This document shows, in pieces, positions 34,136 to 42,226 of a stretch of 64,000 nt of DNA. Each line of letters opens with the position of its first letter. Position 1 is the first letter of the stretch. This DNA is from an uncultured Prevotella sp. (GTDB lineage: Bacteria > Bacteroidota > Bacteroidia > Bacteroidales > Bacteroidaceae). A model generated the notes under the pieces. It searched no databases and was not told where the DNA came from. It was given only the letters and a program-made list of their open reading frames with translations. The DNA lies in assembly GCA_902497035.1 (NCBI GenBank), contig CABVDL010000002.1:20563-84562 (forward strand). The letters run 5' to 3'. A program made the translations under genes and the position numbers.

Positions 34136-35788
34136 TCAGAACTTGTAACCTATAGTAAAGAGAGCTTGATGGCGGTTGAAACTTACGTTAGATGGCAAGA
34201 CATCGTTTCTGTCTTTAGAAGAAGCGTTGGGCATTGAGTAGTTTTGGAAAGGATAAAAGTCTCCATTAGTATGACTATACTGATATGCAAAGTCCATAAA
34301 GAAATTGCTGAAAGAAAAACCTATACCAGCAGTCACTCGGTTTGTGCTCTTCCAGTTTGTATAGTCTGTGGAAGTAGCATATGCCGTACCTGGTGAAGAT
34401 ATAGTCTGGTCACGGAATCCATTCTTCTCAAATTTCGGGGAAACGAAGTTATAACCAAGGCGAAGTGAAAGATCCTTGATAGGTTTGTATTCCACGCCGA
34501 ACTTCAAAGTATGGACTCCCTTTAGAACATTTTTGGTATTATCGTTCATAGCATCGTCGCTTGACGAATCATCATAATAGGTATCGTAAATCGGGTCATA
34601 ATAGTCCCCATTATCAATTCGATTGTCTAAACTGCCATAATCAGAATATTCATAGGTAAAGCCAAGGGCAAGATAATCACCAATGGTGTGACCAAGGCTT
34701 AATCCAAACTTCCAAGGAGTGTAAAGGTGGAAATCATAGTCTACATCATTACCACGTGTAGCTGCAGATCCATTATCGCCAACTTTACCCATTTCTACGT
34801 CACTTGAAGACCTCAATCTCAGGTCGTAGAATACAGGTGTATTCACATATATGCCAAAGCGGAATGGGGAGTCAGCAATAGGACGGAAAATTGCACCTAA
34901 CTTGGCATCAAAGCCGGCGCCAGTGATACGCACTTTCTCCCAGCTTTGACTGTACATATTGCTTTCAAGAAGCTCGTTATATACCTTGTCGCTGTTATAG
35001 TGGACATCATGAATGCCGAAAGTCAGGCCAAGATAAATTTGATCATTAATGTTTCCGCTAATGTTAAAGTCATAATTGCCAATGTAGCCGTGCTGATATT
35101 GGCCAAAACGATAGCTTTGACCGTTAGCGTAGTTCACGTGGCGGACATATGTGCCATCTTCTAGGCCTTTTTCTGTTACGATACTCGGATCAACAACGTT
35201 ACCCGCTTCAGTATAATATTCCATCAAGCCCGGGATATAATTTCCCGCATTGTCGTAAGTACCAGCATAGGCAGCATCTATAGCAGAAGTTTGACCACCA
35301 CCAAGCTTATTGCCATAATACTTGTTTGACGTCAACTTGTTCTGCGAAGCAATGCTTAAAGCACCTGCCGTACTCAGTATTTGGTCGAAGTTTTTGCTTT
35401 TGTGGAAATTGAATGCAAAGTTGAGGAACGAATTACGGCCAGTCCGCTTGGCCCATACGAATCCAGCCTGATCAAAACTCGCATTGGTCTTGTCCCCCTT
35501 GAAATTAAAAGGAACATTGTCAAAACTAAATGAAGTCTTGGCATCGCCTTGTGCCACAAATCCACCAGAAACAGCAAACTGCGATTTCCTAAACAATCCG
35601 ATACCTGCTGGGTTTGTGTTTATCGTTGAAATATCAGCCCCCAAAGCCTCCATTGCACCGCCCATGCCAACATATCTGGCAGTGCCATTAAGGTCATTTG
35701 CAATTAGTTTCTCGCTCTGATATGTCTCTTGTGCGGCTAATGGGGCCACTGTCAGCCCCATTAGAAATATAAATGATAACCTTTTCAT
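34136..35788 (-). CDS. FadL/OmpP1-type outer-membrane transport protein
   Basis: A 550-residue exported beta-barrel. Signal peptide MKRLSFIFLMGLTVAPLAAQ, then the family hallmark ARYVGMGGAMEALGADIST with INTNPAGIGLFRKSQ, corresponding to the N-terminal NPA region of FadL-like channels. Many alternating strands follow, and the chain ends ALFTIGYKF with a terminal Phe as expected for a barrel recognised by the BAM machine. Relatives import hydrophobic compounds, but the substrate is unknown here. The upstream gene on the same strand, 36 bases away, codes for the Gly/Tyr-rich protein. Confidence 0.88.
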   Translation of the reverse strand: MKRLSFIFLMGLTVAPLAAQETYQSEKLIANDLNGTARYVGMGGAMEALGADISTINTNPAGIGLFRKSQFAVSGGFVAQGDAKTSFSFDNVPFNFKGDKTNASFDQAGFVWAKRTGRNSFLNFAFNFHKSKNFDQILSTAGALSIASQNKLTSNKYYGNKLGGGQTSAIDAAYAGTYDNAGNYIPGLMEYYTEAGNVVDPSIVTEKGLEDGTYVRHVNYANGQSYRFGQYQHGYIGNYDFNISGNINDQIYLGLTFGIHDVHYNSDKVYNELLESNMYSQSWEKVRITGAGFDAKLGAIFRPIADSPFRFGIYVNTPVFYDLRLRSSSDVEMGKVGDNGSAATRGNDVDYDFHLYTPWKFGLSLGHTIGDYLALGFTYEYSDYGSLDNRIDNGDYYDPIYDTYYDDSSSDDAMNDNTKNVLKGVHTLKFGVEYKPIKDLSLRLGYNFVSPKFEKNGFRDQTISSPGTAYATSTDYTNWKSTNRVTAGIGFSFSNFFMDFAYQYSHTNGDFYPFQNYSMPNASSKDRNDVLPSNVSFNRHQALFTIGYKF

Positions 35789-35824
35789 ATTCTTTTGAGT
35801 TAAATAAAGTAATAAAACAAAGGC

Positions 35825-36772
35825 TTAACGGTGTCTTCCTCCGAAGCCGCCGCCACCACCGAAGCCGCCGCCTCGTGAACCGCCTCCGATGGAGCCTCCA
35901 CTAAATCCTCCACCACGGGTGCCGCCACTGAAGCCGCCTCCGCCGAAACTGCTGCCTCCAAATGAACTGCGAGAAGAATTGAAATCGTTATTACTACGGT
36001 TCATGTTCCCAAAATCAGTTCCACCGATACGTCGGTTTGAATTGCTATTTCGGCTATAAGTATTTCTATTATAAATTTGGCCAGAAGTGCCGCGGGCATT
36101 AGAGCCTAAGTAGCCACGGTTGGCAGCTCCCCAAGTACGTCCAGGAAGAACACCGGTACTTCGTGCGAAGTCTCTATAGCCGGGGTCAACAACATGCGGG
36201 CGACTCCAGCCCCATCCGTACCATCCGCCATAATAGGGATAGCCCCAGCGATAGCCGTAATACCAGGGACTGTACCAGCCGCCGTAGCCATAATACCATG
36301 GGTCATACCAGCCGGTATAGCCGTAATACCATGGGTCATACCAAGGGTCGTACCAGCCATAACGCCATGGGCCATAGTAATAGTTGCTGTAGAACCAAGG
36401 GTCGTAGTAGCCGTCCCAGCGTGACATTCTGCGGGTGTAGGTGAAGTCGTCATCGTTGCTGAATCGGGCGCTGCCCGGATACACGTAGGCCGTGTCACCA
36501 TAGACAGAATCAGGATAGACCCCCGGACCACCCTGGAAAGTGATGATATCGTTGCCCAGACTGTCAGAGCCTATCTTCTGATACCAACTGTTGAGGTGTC
36601 CCCGACGGTTGTATTCGTCCACGTCGCGATTGGACCCCGAGTAGTAAGTCGGCTTCTCCGCCTTCACTTCCTTCGGAGCCTTGCTTGGAGTGAAATAGAC
36701 ATCATCATCCTGAGCCAAAGAGGCCAATGGCATTGCACTCGCCATAACCAAAAGCGTCATTAACTTTTTCAT
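35825..36772 (-). CDS. Exported Tyr/Trp/Gly-rich low-complexity protein
   Basis: A 315-residue secreted protein of no recognised family. After the signal peptide (MKKLMTLLVMASAMPLASLAQ) comes an ordinary region (25-110), then a run of aromatic repeats around residues 120-185 built from WYDPWYYGY-like units (three clear copies), then an Asn/Ser/Arg-rich stretch, and a C-terminal third dominated by GGG, GGGFSGG and RGGGFGG, ending GGRHR. Similar proteins occur next to porin genes in Prevotella. Such sequence suggests a surface or matrix protein without a stable fold. Own promoter element at 36820; it leads the porin gene. Confidence 0.85.
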   Translation of the reverse strand: MKKLMTLLVMASAMPLASLAQDDDVYFTPSKAPKEVKAEKPTYYSGSNRDVDEYNRRGHLNSWYQKIGSDSLGNDIITFQGGPGVYPDSVYGDTAYVYPGSARFSNDDDFTYTRRMSRWDGYYDPWFYSNYYYGPWRYGWYDPWYDPWYYGYTGWYDPWYYGYGGWYSPWYYGYRWGYPYYGGWYGWGWSRPHVVDPGYRDFARSTGVLPGRTWGAANRGYLGSNARGTSGQIYNRNTYSRNSNSNRRIGGTDFGNMNRSNNDFNSSRSSFGGSSFGGGGFSGGTRGGGFSGGSIGGGSRGGGFGGGGGFGGRHR

Positions 36773-36819
36773 AGTCTTACTCCTTATCTATTTAGTTATA
36801 CTTTCTGTTTTTACTGCTG

Positions 36820-36827
36820 CAAATTTA
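36820..36827 (-). promoter_or_regulatory. -7 element for the Tyr/Gly-rich protein gene
   Basis: TAAATTTG on the minus strand, 47 bases before the ATG at 36772. A second identical box lies at 36843-36850. Confidence 0.5.
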
Positions 36828-36892
36828 GTACCTAATTCAATGCAAATTTAAGGAAAAACCCTAAGTGGTGATAGGTTTTTCCCTATTTTTTA

Positions 36893-36900
36893 TAAATTTG
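36893..36900 (+). promoter_or_regulatory. -7 element for prmA
   Basis: TAAATTTG, 20 bases ahead of the prmA ATG at 36921. The 148-base gap thus carries two divergent promoters. Confidence 0.5.
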
Positions 36901-36920
36901 CAGCAAAAATTATACGAAAG

Positions 36921-37817
36921 ATGGATTATTTGGTTGCTACCTTTGTCATAAAAGGGAATGAAGACTTGCTGCAGACGGCCCGCGACCTGCTCGCTGATAC
37001 CGCTGCGGAAGCAGGGTTCGAGTCGTTTGAAGACACGCAAGACGGCCTAAAAGCATACGTTCAGGAAGCTTTGCTTGACAAGAAACATCTGGATGACAAT
37101 TTGTCAGACTTCATCTTGCCGGAGGTTCACATTTCTTATACGCTCTCCAAGGCGGAGAACAAGGACTGGAATGAGACTTGGGAGCAGGCCGGCTTTGAGC
37201 CGATTGACGTTTGCCACAAGGTGCTGATTGTTGATGCCAATCATGCTGATGCCGTTCCCATTGATGCTCCAGCCGCCTCAGCCGGTGCCGCTGGCTTTGA
37301 CGTGGTGGTCAAGATAGCGGCCCGGCAGGCATTCGGCACAGGCACCCATCAGACCACGCAGATGATAGTGTCTGAGCTTGTCAACATGCCTCTTGACGGC
37401 AAACGTGTGCTTGACTGCGGTTGTGGCACCGGCATCCTCTCTATCACCGCATGCAAGCTCGGGGCTGCGGAGGCATGTGCCTACGACATTGACCAGTGGA
37501 GCGTGGACAACACACGGGACAACGCAAAGCTTAACGATGTGGGAAACCTGACGGCAATGTTAGGCGACGCTTCGGTCTTAGGCCATGTGGAGGGGCTTTT
37601 TGACGTGGTGCTGGCAAATATCAACCGCAACATTCTGTTGCACGACCTGTCCGCCTTTAGTAGGAAGATGAAGGGTGGAGCGTTGCTTGTTCTCAGTGGA
37701 TTTTATGTTGCCGACCTGCCGCTTTTGGTGGAAAAGGCCTCATCTCTTGGCCTTAGCCTTGTCCGCCAGCAAAACAAGGAAGACTGGTGCTGCGCCGTCT
37801 TCCGTCTTGAGGCCTGA
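36921..37817 (+). CDS. prmA: Ribosomal protein L11 methyltransferase
   Basis: A 298-residue SAM-dependent enzyme that methylates ribosomal protein L11. The N-terminal substrate-recognition domain (1-115) ends at NWNETWEQAGFEPI; the methyltransferase domain has the family motif RQAFGTGTHQTTQMI, the SAM loop VLDCGCGTGILSITACKLGA, and DVVLANINRNIL. The length matches the family. It stands alone between a divergent and a convergent gene; the 104-base gap after it shows no clear hairpin. Confidence 0.94.
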   Translation: MDYLVATFVIKGNEDLLQTARDLLADTAAEAGFESFEDTQDGLKAYVQEALLDKKHLDDNLSDFILPEVHISYTLSKAENKDWNETWEQAGFEPIDVCHKVLIVDANHADAVPIDAPAASAGAAGFDVVVKIAARQAFGTGTHQTTQMIVSELVNMPLDGKRVLDCGCGTGILSITACKLGAAEACAYDIDQWSVDNTRDNAKLNDVGNLTAMLGDASVLGHVEGLFDVVLANINRNILLHDLSAFSRKMKGGALLVLSGFYVADLPLLVEKASSLGLSLVRQQNKEDWCCAVFRLEA

Positions 37818-37921
37818 CAAGACAATCAGGGGGATGTTGAACCATACTGCGGGGCGATACAAGCCAAATGACGGGACAGTTCGAGGTCTCAAGGCAAGGA
37901 CATTTTGAGTACCGTTACCGA

Positions 37922-38809
37922 TTAAATCCGAAGGTCCCTGACAATGTCGGCCATGCGCTGCTTCGTCTCAATCTTCGTGGGAACAAGCGGCAGACGAAGC
38001 ACATTCTCGATGAAGCCCATATCATTGAGCAACGCCTTGACACCTGCGGGGTTGCCGTCAACAAACAACAGGCTGTAGAGGTCGGTGAACTTGTGGTGAA
38101 TTTTGCGCGCGGCCTCATACTCGCCGTTAAACTCGAGCCGGATCATCCGGGAGAACTCTTTGGGCAGTGCGTTGCCGATGACCGAGATTACGCCCACGGC
38201 ACCACTCGCAATCATTGAGAATGTCAGGGCATCGTCACCACTAATGACCTCAAAATTTCTGGGCTTGTTCTTCAAAATCTCATCCACCTGCTCCAGTGAG
38301 CCTGAAGCCTCCTTGATGGCCACGATATTGGGACAGTCCTTGGCCAGTCTGACCGTAGTGGCAGCTTTCATGTTGACACCAGTGCGTCCCGGGACATTGT
38401 AAAGCACCAGGGGAAGCGGGCTTTCTGCGGCTATGGCCTTGAAGTGCTGGTACAGTCCTTCCTGTGAGGGCTTGTTATAATATGGACAAATGCTCAGAAT
38501 GCCGTCAATCCCAGTCCAGTCGGTGTCGTGCATCTCCTCTATCACGGCACGGGTGTTGTTGCCTCCACAGTATTTCAGAATGGGAATGCGGCCCTTCACC
38601 ACCTCTTGGATGGTACGGGTGATTTTGTCCTTTTCCTCTCTTGAGAGGCATGGCGCCTCGGCCGTAGTAGCAAGAATGCACAGGAAGTCGGCGTTATTGT
38701 CAATCTGGTATTCTACAAGACGGACGAGAGCTTTGTAATCAACTTCCCCTTCCGGCGTGAAAGGAGTTATAAGGGCGATGCCCAAACCTCTGAAGATATT
38801 CTGTGCCAT
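37922..38809 (-). CDS. dapA: 4-hydroxy-tetrahydrodipicolinate synthase
   Basis: A 295-residue TIM-barrel lyase condensing pyruvate and aspartate semialdehyde, the first committed step to diaminopimelate and lysine. Seen: GLGIALITPFTPEGEVDY, the catalytic Tyr region LVLYNVPGRTGVNM, Schiff-base K166 in IVAIKEASG, and SGDDALTFSMIASGAVGVISV. It has its own promoter at 38860. Within the DapA/NAL family the GRTGVN segment favours DapA over neuraminate lyase. Confidence 0.94.
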   Translation of the reverse strand: MAQNIFRGLGIALITPFTPEGEVDYKALVRLVEYQIDNNADFLCILATTAEAPCLSREEKDKITRTIQEVVKGRIPILKYCGGNNTRAVIEEMHDTDWTGIDGILSICPYYNKPSQEGLYQHFKAIAAESPLPLVLYNVPGRTGVNMKAATTVRLAKDCPNIVAIKEASGSLEQVDEILKNKPRNFEVISGDDALTFSMIASGAVGVISVIGNALPKEFSRMIRLEFNGEYEAARKIHHKFTDLYSLLFVDGNPAGVKALLNDMGFIENVLRLPLVPTKIETKQRMADIVRDLRI

Positions 38810-38859
38810 AAATTAACTGATATGCTCATTGAAACAGCCCTCTCACAAAGGACGTGTTG

Positions 38860-38889
38860 CAAAGTTACTATTTTACTTTTAAACCGCAA
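38860..38889 (-). promoter_or_regulatory. Promoter for dapA
   Basis: On the minus strand TTG (38887-38889, preceded by T), 19 bases, TAACTTTG (38860-38867); ATG 50 bases further. Exact consensus spacing. Confidence 0.7.
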
Positions 38890-38923
38890 AGCAATACGTA
38901 TATTGTATTGCAATTTTTAATGA

Positions 38924-39241
38924 TTACCGTTCTTCGGGCTTGCAATTTTTATATTGTCCCTTCCGTTTGGGATTAGCCGGGAACCACCCTTTCTCAACCC
39001 GCTTCTTCTGCTCAAACAGCTCACCTATAGCCCATAGCGACGAGGCTCCAATGACACCGACAACGGCCGACAGCATGGTGCTCTCGATGCAGATGGAGCC
39101 GATGACACAGGCAACGCCGACCACGGCAAACAGCCACCAGGGCCTGGTGCCGAAATAGTATTCAGTCTTGATGACGATAGGGTGGAAGATGCCGATAACC
39201 AAGAAGGTGCAGACGGCAATTGTCAGTCCTGTAAAGTACAT
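38924..39241 (-). CDS. DUF4491 small membrane protein
   Basis: A 105-residue integral membrane protein with three TM segments: LTIAVCTFLVIGIFHPIVI, WWLFAVVGVACVIGSICI and STMLSAVVGVIGASSLWAI. The C-terminal tail is basic and cytoplasmic (QKKRVEKGWFPANPKRKGQY). The start MYFTGLTIAV with IFHPIVIKTEYYFG is characteristic of DUF4491, a Bacteroidetes family without known function. The frame extends upstream to 39310, but the ATG at 39241 lies behind a promoter element and begins the conserved part. Confidence 0.88.
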   Translation of the reverse strand: MYFTGLTIAVCTFLVIGIFHPIVIKTEYYFGTRPWWLFAVVGVACVIGSICIESTMLSAVVGVIGASSLWAIGELFEQKKRVEKGWFPANPKRKGQYKNCKPEER

Positions 39242-39270
39242 GGTTTTGTGCTGTTTATTTGTTGGTGTTG

Positions 39271-39278
39271 CAAATTTA
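39271..39278 (-). promoter_or_regulatory. -7 element for the DUF4491 gene
   Basis: TAAATTTG on the minus strand, 29 bases before the ATG at 39241, which supports the shorter start. Confidence 0.5.
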
Positions 39279-39321
39279 CAAAATTTAATCCAACTGTACA
39301 TGCGGTTCAAAAAATAAATGT

Positions 39322-39329
39322 TACCTTTG
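39322..39329 (+). promoter_or_regulatory. -7 element for the phosphosugar mutase gene
   Basis: TACCTTTG, 33 bases ahead of the ATG at 39363. Confidence 0.5.
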
Positions 39330-39362
39330 CGATAAGAAAACTAATTTATAACTACTATTATT

Positions 39363-41111
39363 ATGGCAGACAACAAAACACTTATCGAACAGTGTGAGGC
39401 CAAGGCCAGACAATGGCTTTCGCCCTCTTTCGATGAAAAGACACGTGCTGATGTCCAGGCTATGCTGGACGATGCTGACAAGACTAATCTGATAGAAAGC
39501 TTCTATAAGGATCTGGAATTTGGTACGGGTGGTCTGCGCGGCATCATGGGCGCCGGCTCCAACCGCATGAACATCTATACTGTCGGCATGGCCACACAGG
39601 GCTTTGCCAACTATCTGAAGAAATGTTTCAAGGACCGCGATGCCATTTCGGTGGTTGTATGCCACGACTGCCGCAACAACAGCCGCCTTTTCGCAGAGAC
39701 CGTGGCCAACATCTTCTCGGCCAACGGCATCAAGGCTTATCTGTTTGACGACCTCCGCCCGACGCCGGAATGCTCCTTTGCCATCCGCTATCTGAAGGCA
39801 CAGGCCGGTGTAAACATCACGGCAAGCCACAACCCACGCGAGTACAACGGCTACAAGGCTTACTGGGATGACGGCGCACAGGTGCTGGCACCACACGACA
39901 AGGGCATTATCGATGAGGTGAACAAATGCACCATCAACGACGTGAAGTTTGAGGGCAACAAAGAACTTATCCAGATTATCGGTGAGGATATTGACGAGCC
40001 CTACCTCCGTCAAATTCGAACCATCTCCATTGACCCGGAGGTGATAAAGCGTCAGCACGACCTGAAGATTGTCTACACGCCGCTGCACGGTGCGGGCCGT
40101 GTGATGATTCCCCGCTCACTGGCCTACTGGGGCTTTGACAATGTCCACTGTGTGTTTGAGCAGATGATTAAAGATGGTAACTTCCCGACGGTTGACCGCC
40201 CCAATCCCGAGTTTGCCGAGGCACTGACGCTGGGTCTGCGCGACGCGAAGAAGCTCGATGCCGACATTCTGATGGCCAGCGACCCAGATGCAGACCGCGT
40301 GGGTATGGCCTGCAAGAACGACAAGGGTGAGTGGGTGCTCATTAACGGCAACCAGACTTGTATGATTTTCCTGTGGTATATCATCTCCAACCGCAAGGCA
40401 AAGGGTCTGCTGAAACCGACAGACTTCATCGTGAAGACCATCGTGACGACGGAGCTTATCAAGAAGATAGCTGACAAGCAAGGCGTAGAGATGCGCGACT
40501 GCTACACGGGCTTCAAGTGGATTGCGCGCGAGATTAAGCTCTCTGAGGGCAAGCAAAAGTATATTGGCGGCGGTGAAGAGAGCTATGGCTTCCTGGCCGA
40601 GGACTTCGTACGTGACAAGGATGCCGTTTCAGCATGCTCGCTGCTGGCTGAGATTTGTGCTTATGCCAAGGACAAGGGAATGACGCTCTATGATATTCTG
40701 ATGAATATCTACAAGGAATACGGTTTCTCGAAGGAATTCACGATTAACGTGGAGCGTCCCGGAAAGGCCGGTGCCGACGAGATACAGCAGATGATGAGCG
40801 ACTTCCGTCAGAACCCGCCTAAGGAGCTGGGTGGATCGAAGATCGTGCTTTGGAAAGATTATAAGACACTGAAGGCCACTGATGCCAATGGCAACGAGAC
40901 CAGTCTCAATATGCCTGAGACAAGCAATGTGCTGCAGTGGTTCTGCGATGATGACACCAAGGTGAGTGTGCGTCCGTCGGGTACAGAACCTAAGATTAAG
41001 TTCTATATCGAGGTGAAAGATACGATGAGCGATGCGTCTGAATATGAGGCTCTTGACAAGAGGGCCATGGAAAAGATTGAGGCTATCAAACAGAGTCTCA
41101 AGCTGAAGTAA
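39363..41111 (+). CDS. Phospho-sugar mutase (phosphoglucomutase/phosphomannomutase)
   Basis: A 582-residue alpha-D-phosphohexomutase that interconverts hexose 1- and 6-phosphates. Domain 1 has EFGTGGLRGIMGAGSNRMN and the phosphoserine loop TASHNPREYNG with S155; the metal loop is DPDADRVGMA; the sugar-specificity loop is GGGEESYGF; the phosphate-binding loop is VRPSGTEPKIKFY. The length of about 580 matches the PGM2-like subgroup. With the guanylyltransferase at 23.1 kb it could feed GDP-mannose synthesis, but the two are far apart. A strong terminator follows. Confidence 0.93.
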   Translation: MADNKTLIEQCEAKARQWLSPSFDEKTRADVQAMLDDADKTNLIESFYKDLEFGTGGLRGIMGAGSNRMNIYTVGMATQGFANYLKKCFKDRDAISVVVCHDCRNNSRLFAETVANIFSANGIKAYLFDDLRPTPECSFAIRYLKAQAGVNITASHNPREYNGYKAYWDDGAQVLAPHDKGIIDEVNKCTINDVKFEGNKELIQIIGEDIDEPYLRQIRTISIDPEVIKRQHDLKIVYTPLHGAGRVMIPRSLAYWGFDNVHCVFEQMIKDGNFPTVDRPNPEFAEALTLGLRDAKKLDADILMASDPDADRVGMACKNDKGEWVLINGNQTCMIFLWYIISNRKAKGLLKPTDFIVKTIVTTELIKKIADKQGVEMRDCYTGFKWIAREIKLSEGKQKYIGGGEESYGFLAEDFVRDKDAVSACSLLAEICAYAKDKGMTLYDILMNIYKEYGFSKEFTINVERPGKAGADEIQQMMSDFRQNPPKELGGSKIVLWKDYKTLKATDANGNETSLNMPETSNVLQWFCDDDTKVSVRPSGTEPKIKFYIEVKDTMSDASEYEALDKRAMEKIEAIKQSLKLK

Positions 41112-41144
41112 CAGGCAGCTCGCATTTTCATCATTTTACAATAC

Positions 41145-41203
41145 AGCACCGAAAGCCATCGTGCAACTGTTAAATGTTGCCGTGTGGCTTTCGGTGCTTT
41201 TTT
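41145..41203 (+). terminator. Intrinsic terminator after the mutase gene
   Basis: AGCACCGAAAGCCA (41145-41158) pairs with TGGCTTTCGGTGCT (from 41185), followed by TTTTTT. A 14-base perfect stem. Confidence 0.9.
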
Positions 41204-41226
41204 GTTTATCCAATATTGGGCGATGC

Positions 41227-42141
41227 CTACCGGCTGCCAATGAACAGCAATACCATGCTCAGCAGAACGAGGGACAGGTCAACAGCCTTGGCCTTGAGGT
41301 TGTGCTCGTGAAAGATGAGCGCGCCGAAGACGAAGCTTACCACTACGCTGCCCCGTCGTATCATCGAGATGATCGATATCATGGCCTGCGGCTCGCTTAG
41401 GGCGTAGAAGTAGAGGAAGTCGGCTACCGACAAAGCCACGCTGATGCCTACGATTGACCAGTGCCATGTGAACGCCTGTTTGTGGCGGTGAGGCCACCAG
41501 ATGACGATAAGCATGACCAGCATCCAGCCGGTCTGGTAGATGTTGTACCACGACTGCACGGCCATCCGGTTGATGCCGACGCCGCCGTCAGCGGGTGATG
41601 CCATCAGATATTTGTCGTACAGGCCGCTGACGGCACCTAATATGGCAGCTATGACGATGCAGAAAATCCAGAGATTATGCCCAAATCGGATGCCCTCCTT
41701 CCTGCCTGAACGGCTCAACATGAAGAAGGAGCAGATGGCAAGCAGCACGCCTGCCCATTGCCAGCCATTGAGACGCTCACCGAAGACAATCAGCGCGCCG
41801 AGCAGCACCAGTACGGGACGCGTGGCGTTGATAGGACCGACTATCGTAAGTGGCAGATGTTTCATGCCGAGGTAGCCGAACAGCCAGCTTGAAAGTACGA
41901 TGACGCTTTTCAGCAGAATGTATTTGTGCATTTCCCATCCTCCATGGGCGACATGGAATATGGTGCCGTCAAGCAGAGAGGTACACGACGACATGATGAT
42001 GAGCGGAAGAAAGATGAGTGAGCAGAACAGCGTGTTCAGGAAAAGCACGGGAACAACGGCGTTGTCGCGTAGTGCCGCTTTCTTGAAAGAGTCGTAACAT
42101 CCCAGCAATGCTGCGGAGAGAAATGCTAATAACAGCCACAT
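41227..42141 (-). CDS. DMT-superfamily (EamA-type) transporter
   Basis: A 304-residue inner-membrane protein with about ten TM helices in two five-helix repeats (MWLLLAFLSAALLGCYDSFK; VVPVLFLNTLFCSLIFLPLI; LPLTIVGPINATRPVLVLLG; and the second half from IFCIVIAAILGAVSGLYDKY). It is like EamA drug/metabolite exporters. The ATG at 42141 is preferred to a TTG eight codons upstream inside the preceding terminator. The substrate cannot be read. It lies behind the PpiD-like gene but separated by a terminator. Confidence 0.87.
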   Translation of the reverse strand: MWLLLAFLSAALLGCYDSFKKAALRDNAVVPVLFLNTLFCSLIFLPLIIMSSCTSLLDGTIFHVAHGGWEMHKYILLKSVIVLSSWLFGYLGMKHLPLTIVGPINATRPVLVLLGALIVFGERLNGWQWAGVLLAICSFFMLSRSGRKEGIRFGHNLWIFCIVIAAILGAVSGLYDKYLMASPADGGVGINRMAVQSWYNIYQTGWMLVMLIVIWWPHRHKQAFTWHWSIVGISVALSVADFLYFYALSEPQAMISIISMIRRGSVVVSFVFGALIFHEHNLKAKAVDLSLVLLSMVLLFIGSR

Positions 42142-42154
42142 AGCTAATAACGGT

Positions 42155-42190
42155 AAAGGCCCCAATACCTTTTAGGATATTGGAGCCTCA
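42155..42190 (-). terminator. Intrinsic terminator behind the PpiD-like gene
   Basis: On the minus strand GGCTCCAATA and TATTGGGGCC form a stem around TCCTAAAAGG, followed by TTT. It separates the foldase gene from the DMT transporter gene. Confidence 0.7.
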
Positions 42191-42226
42191 AGTTCATATT
42201 ATAAAATAATGTGTTTTAAGTCTCGA

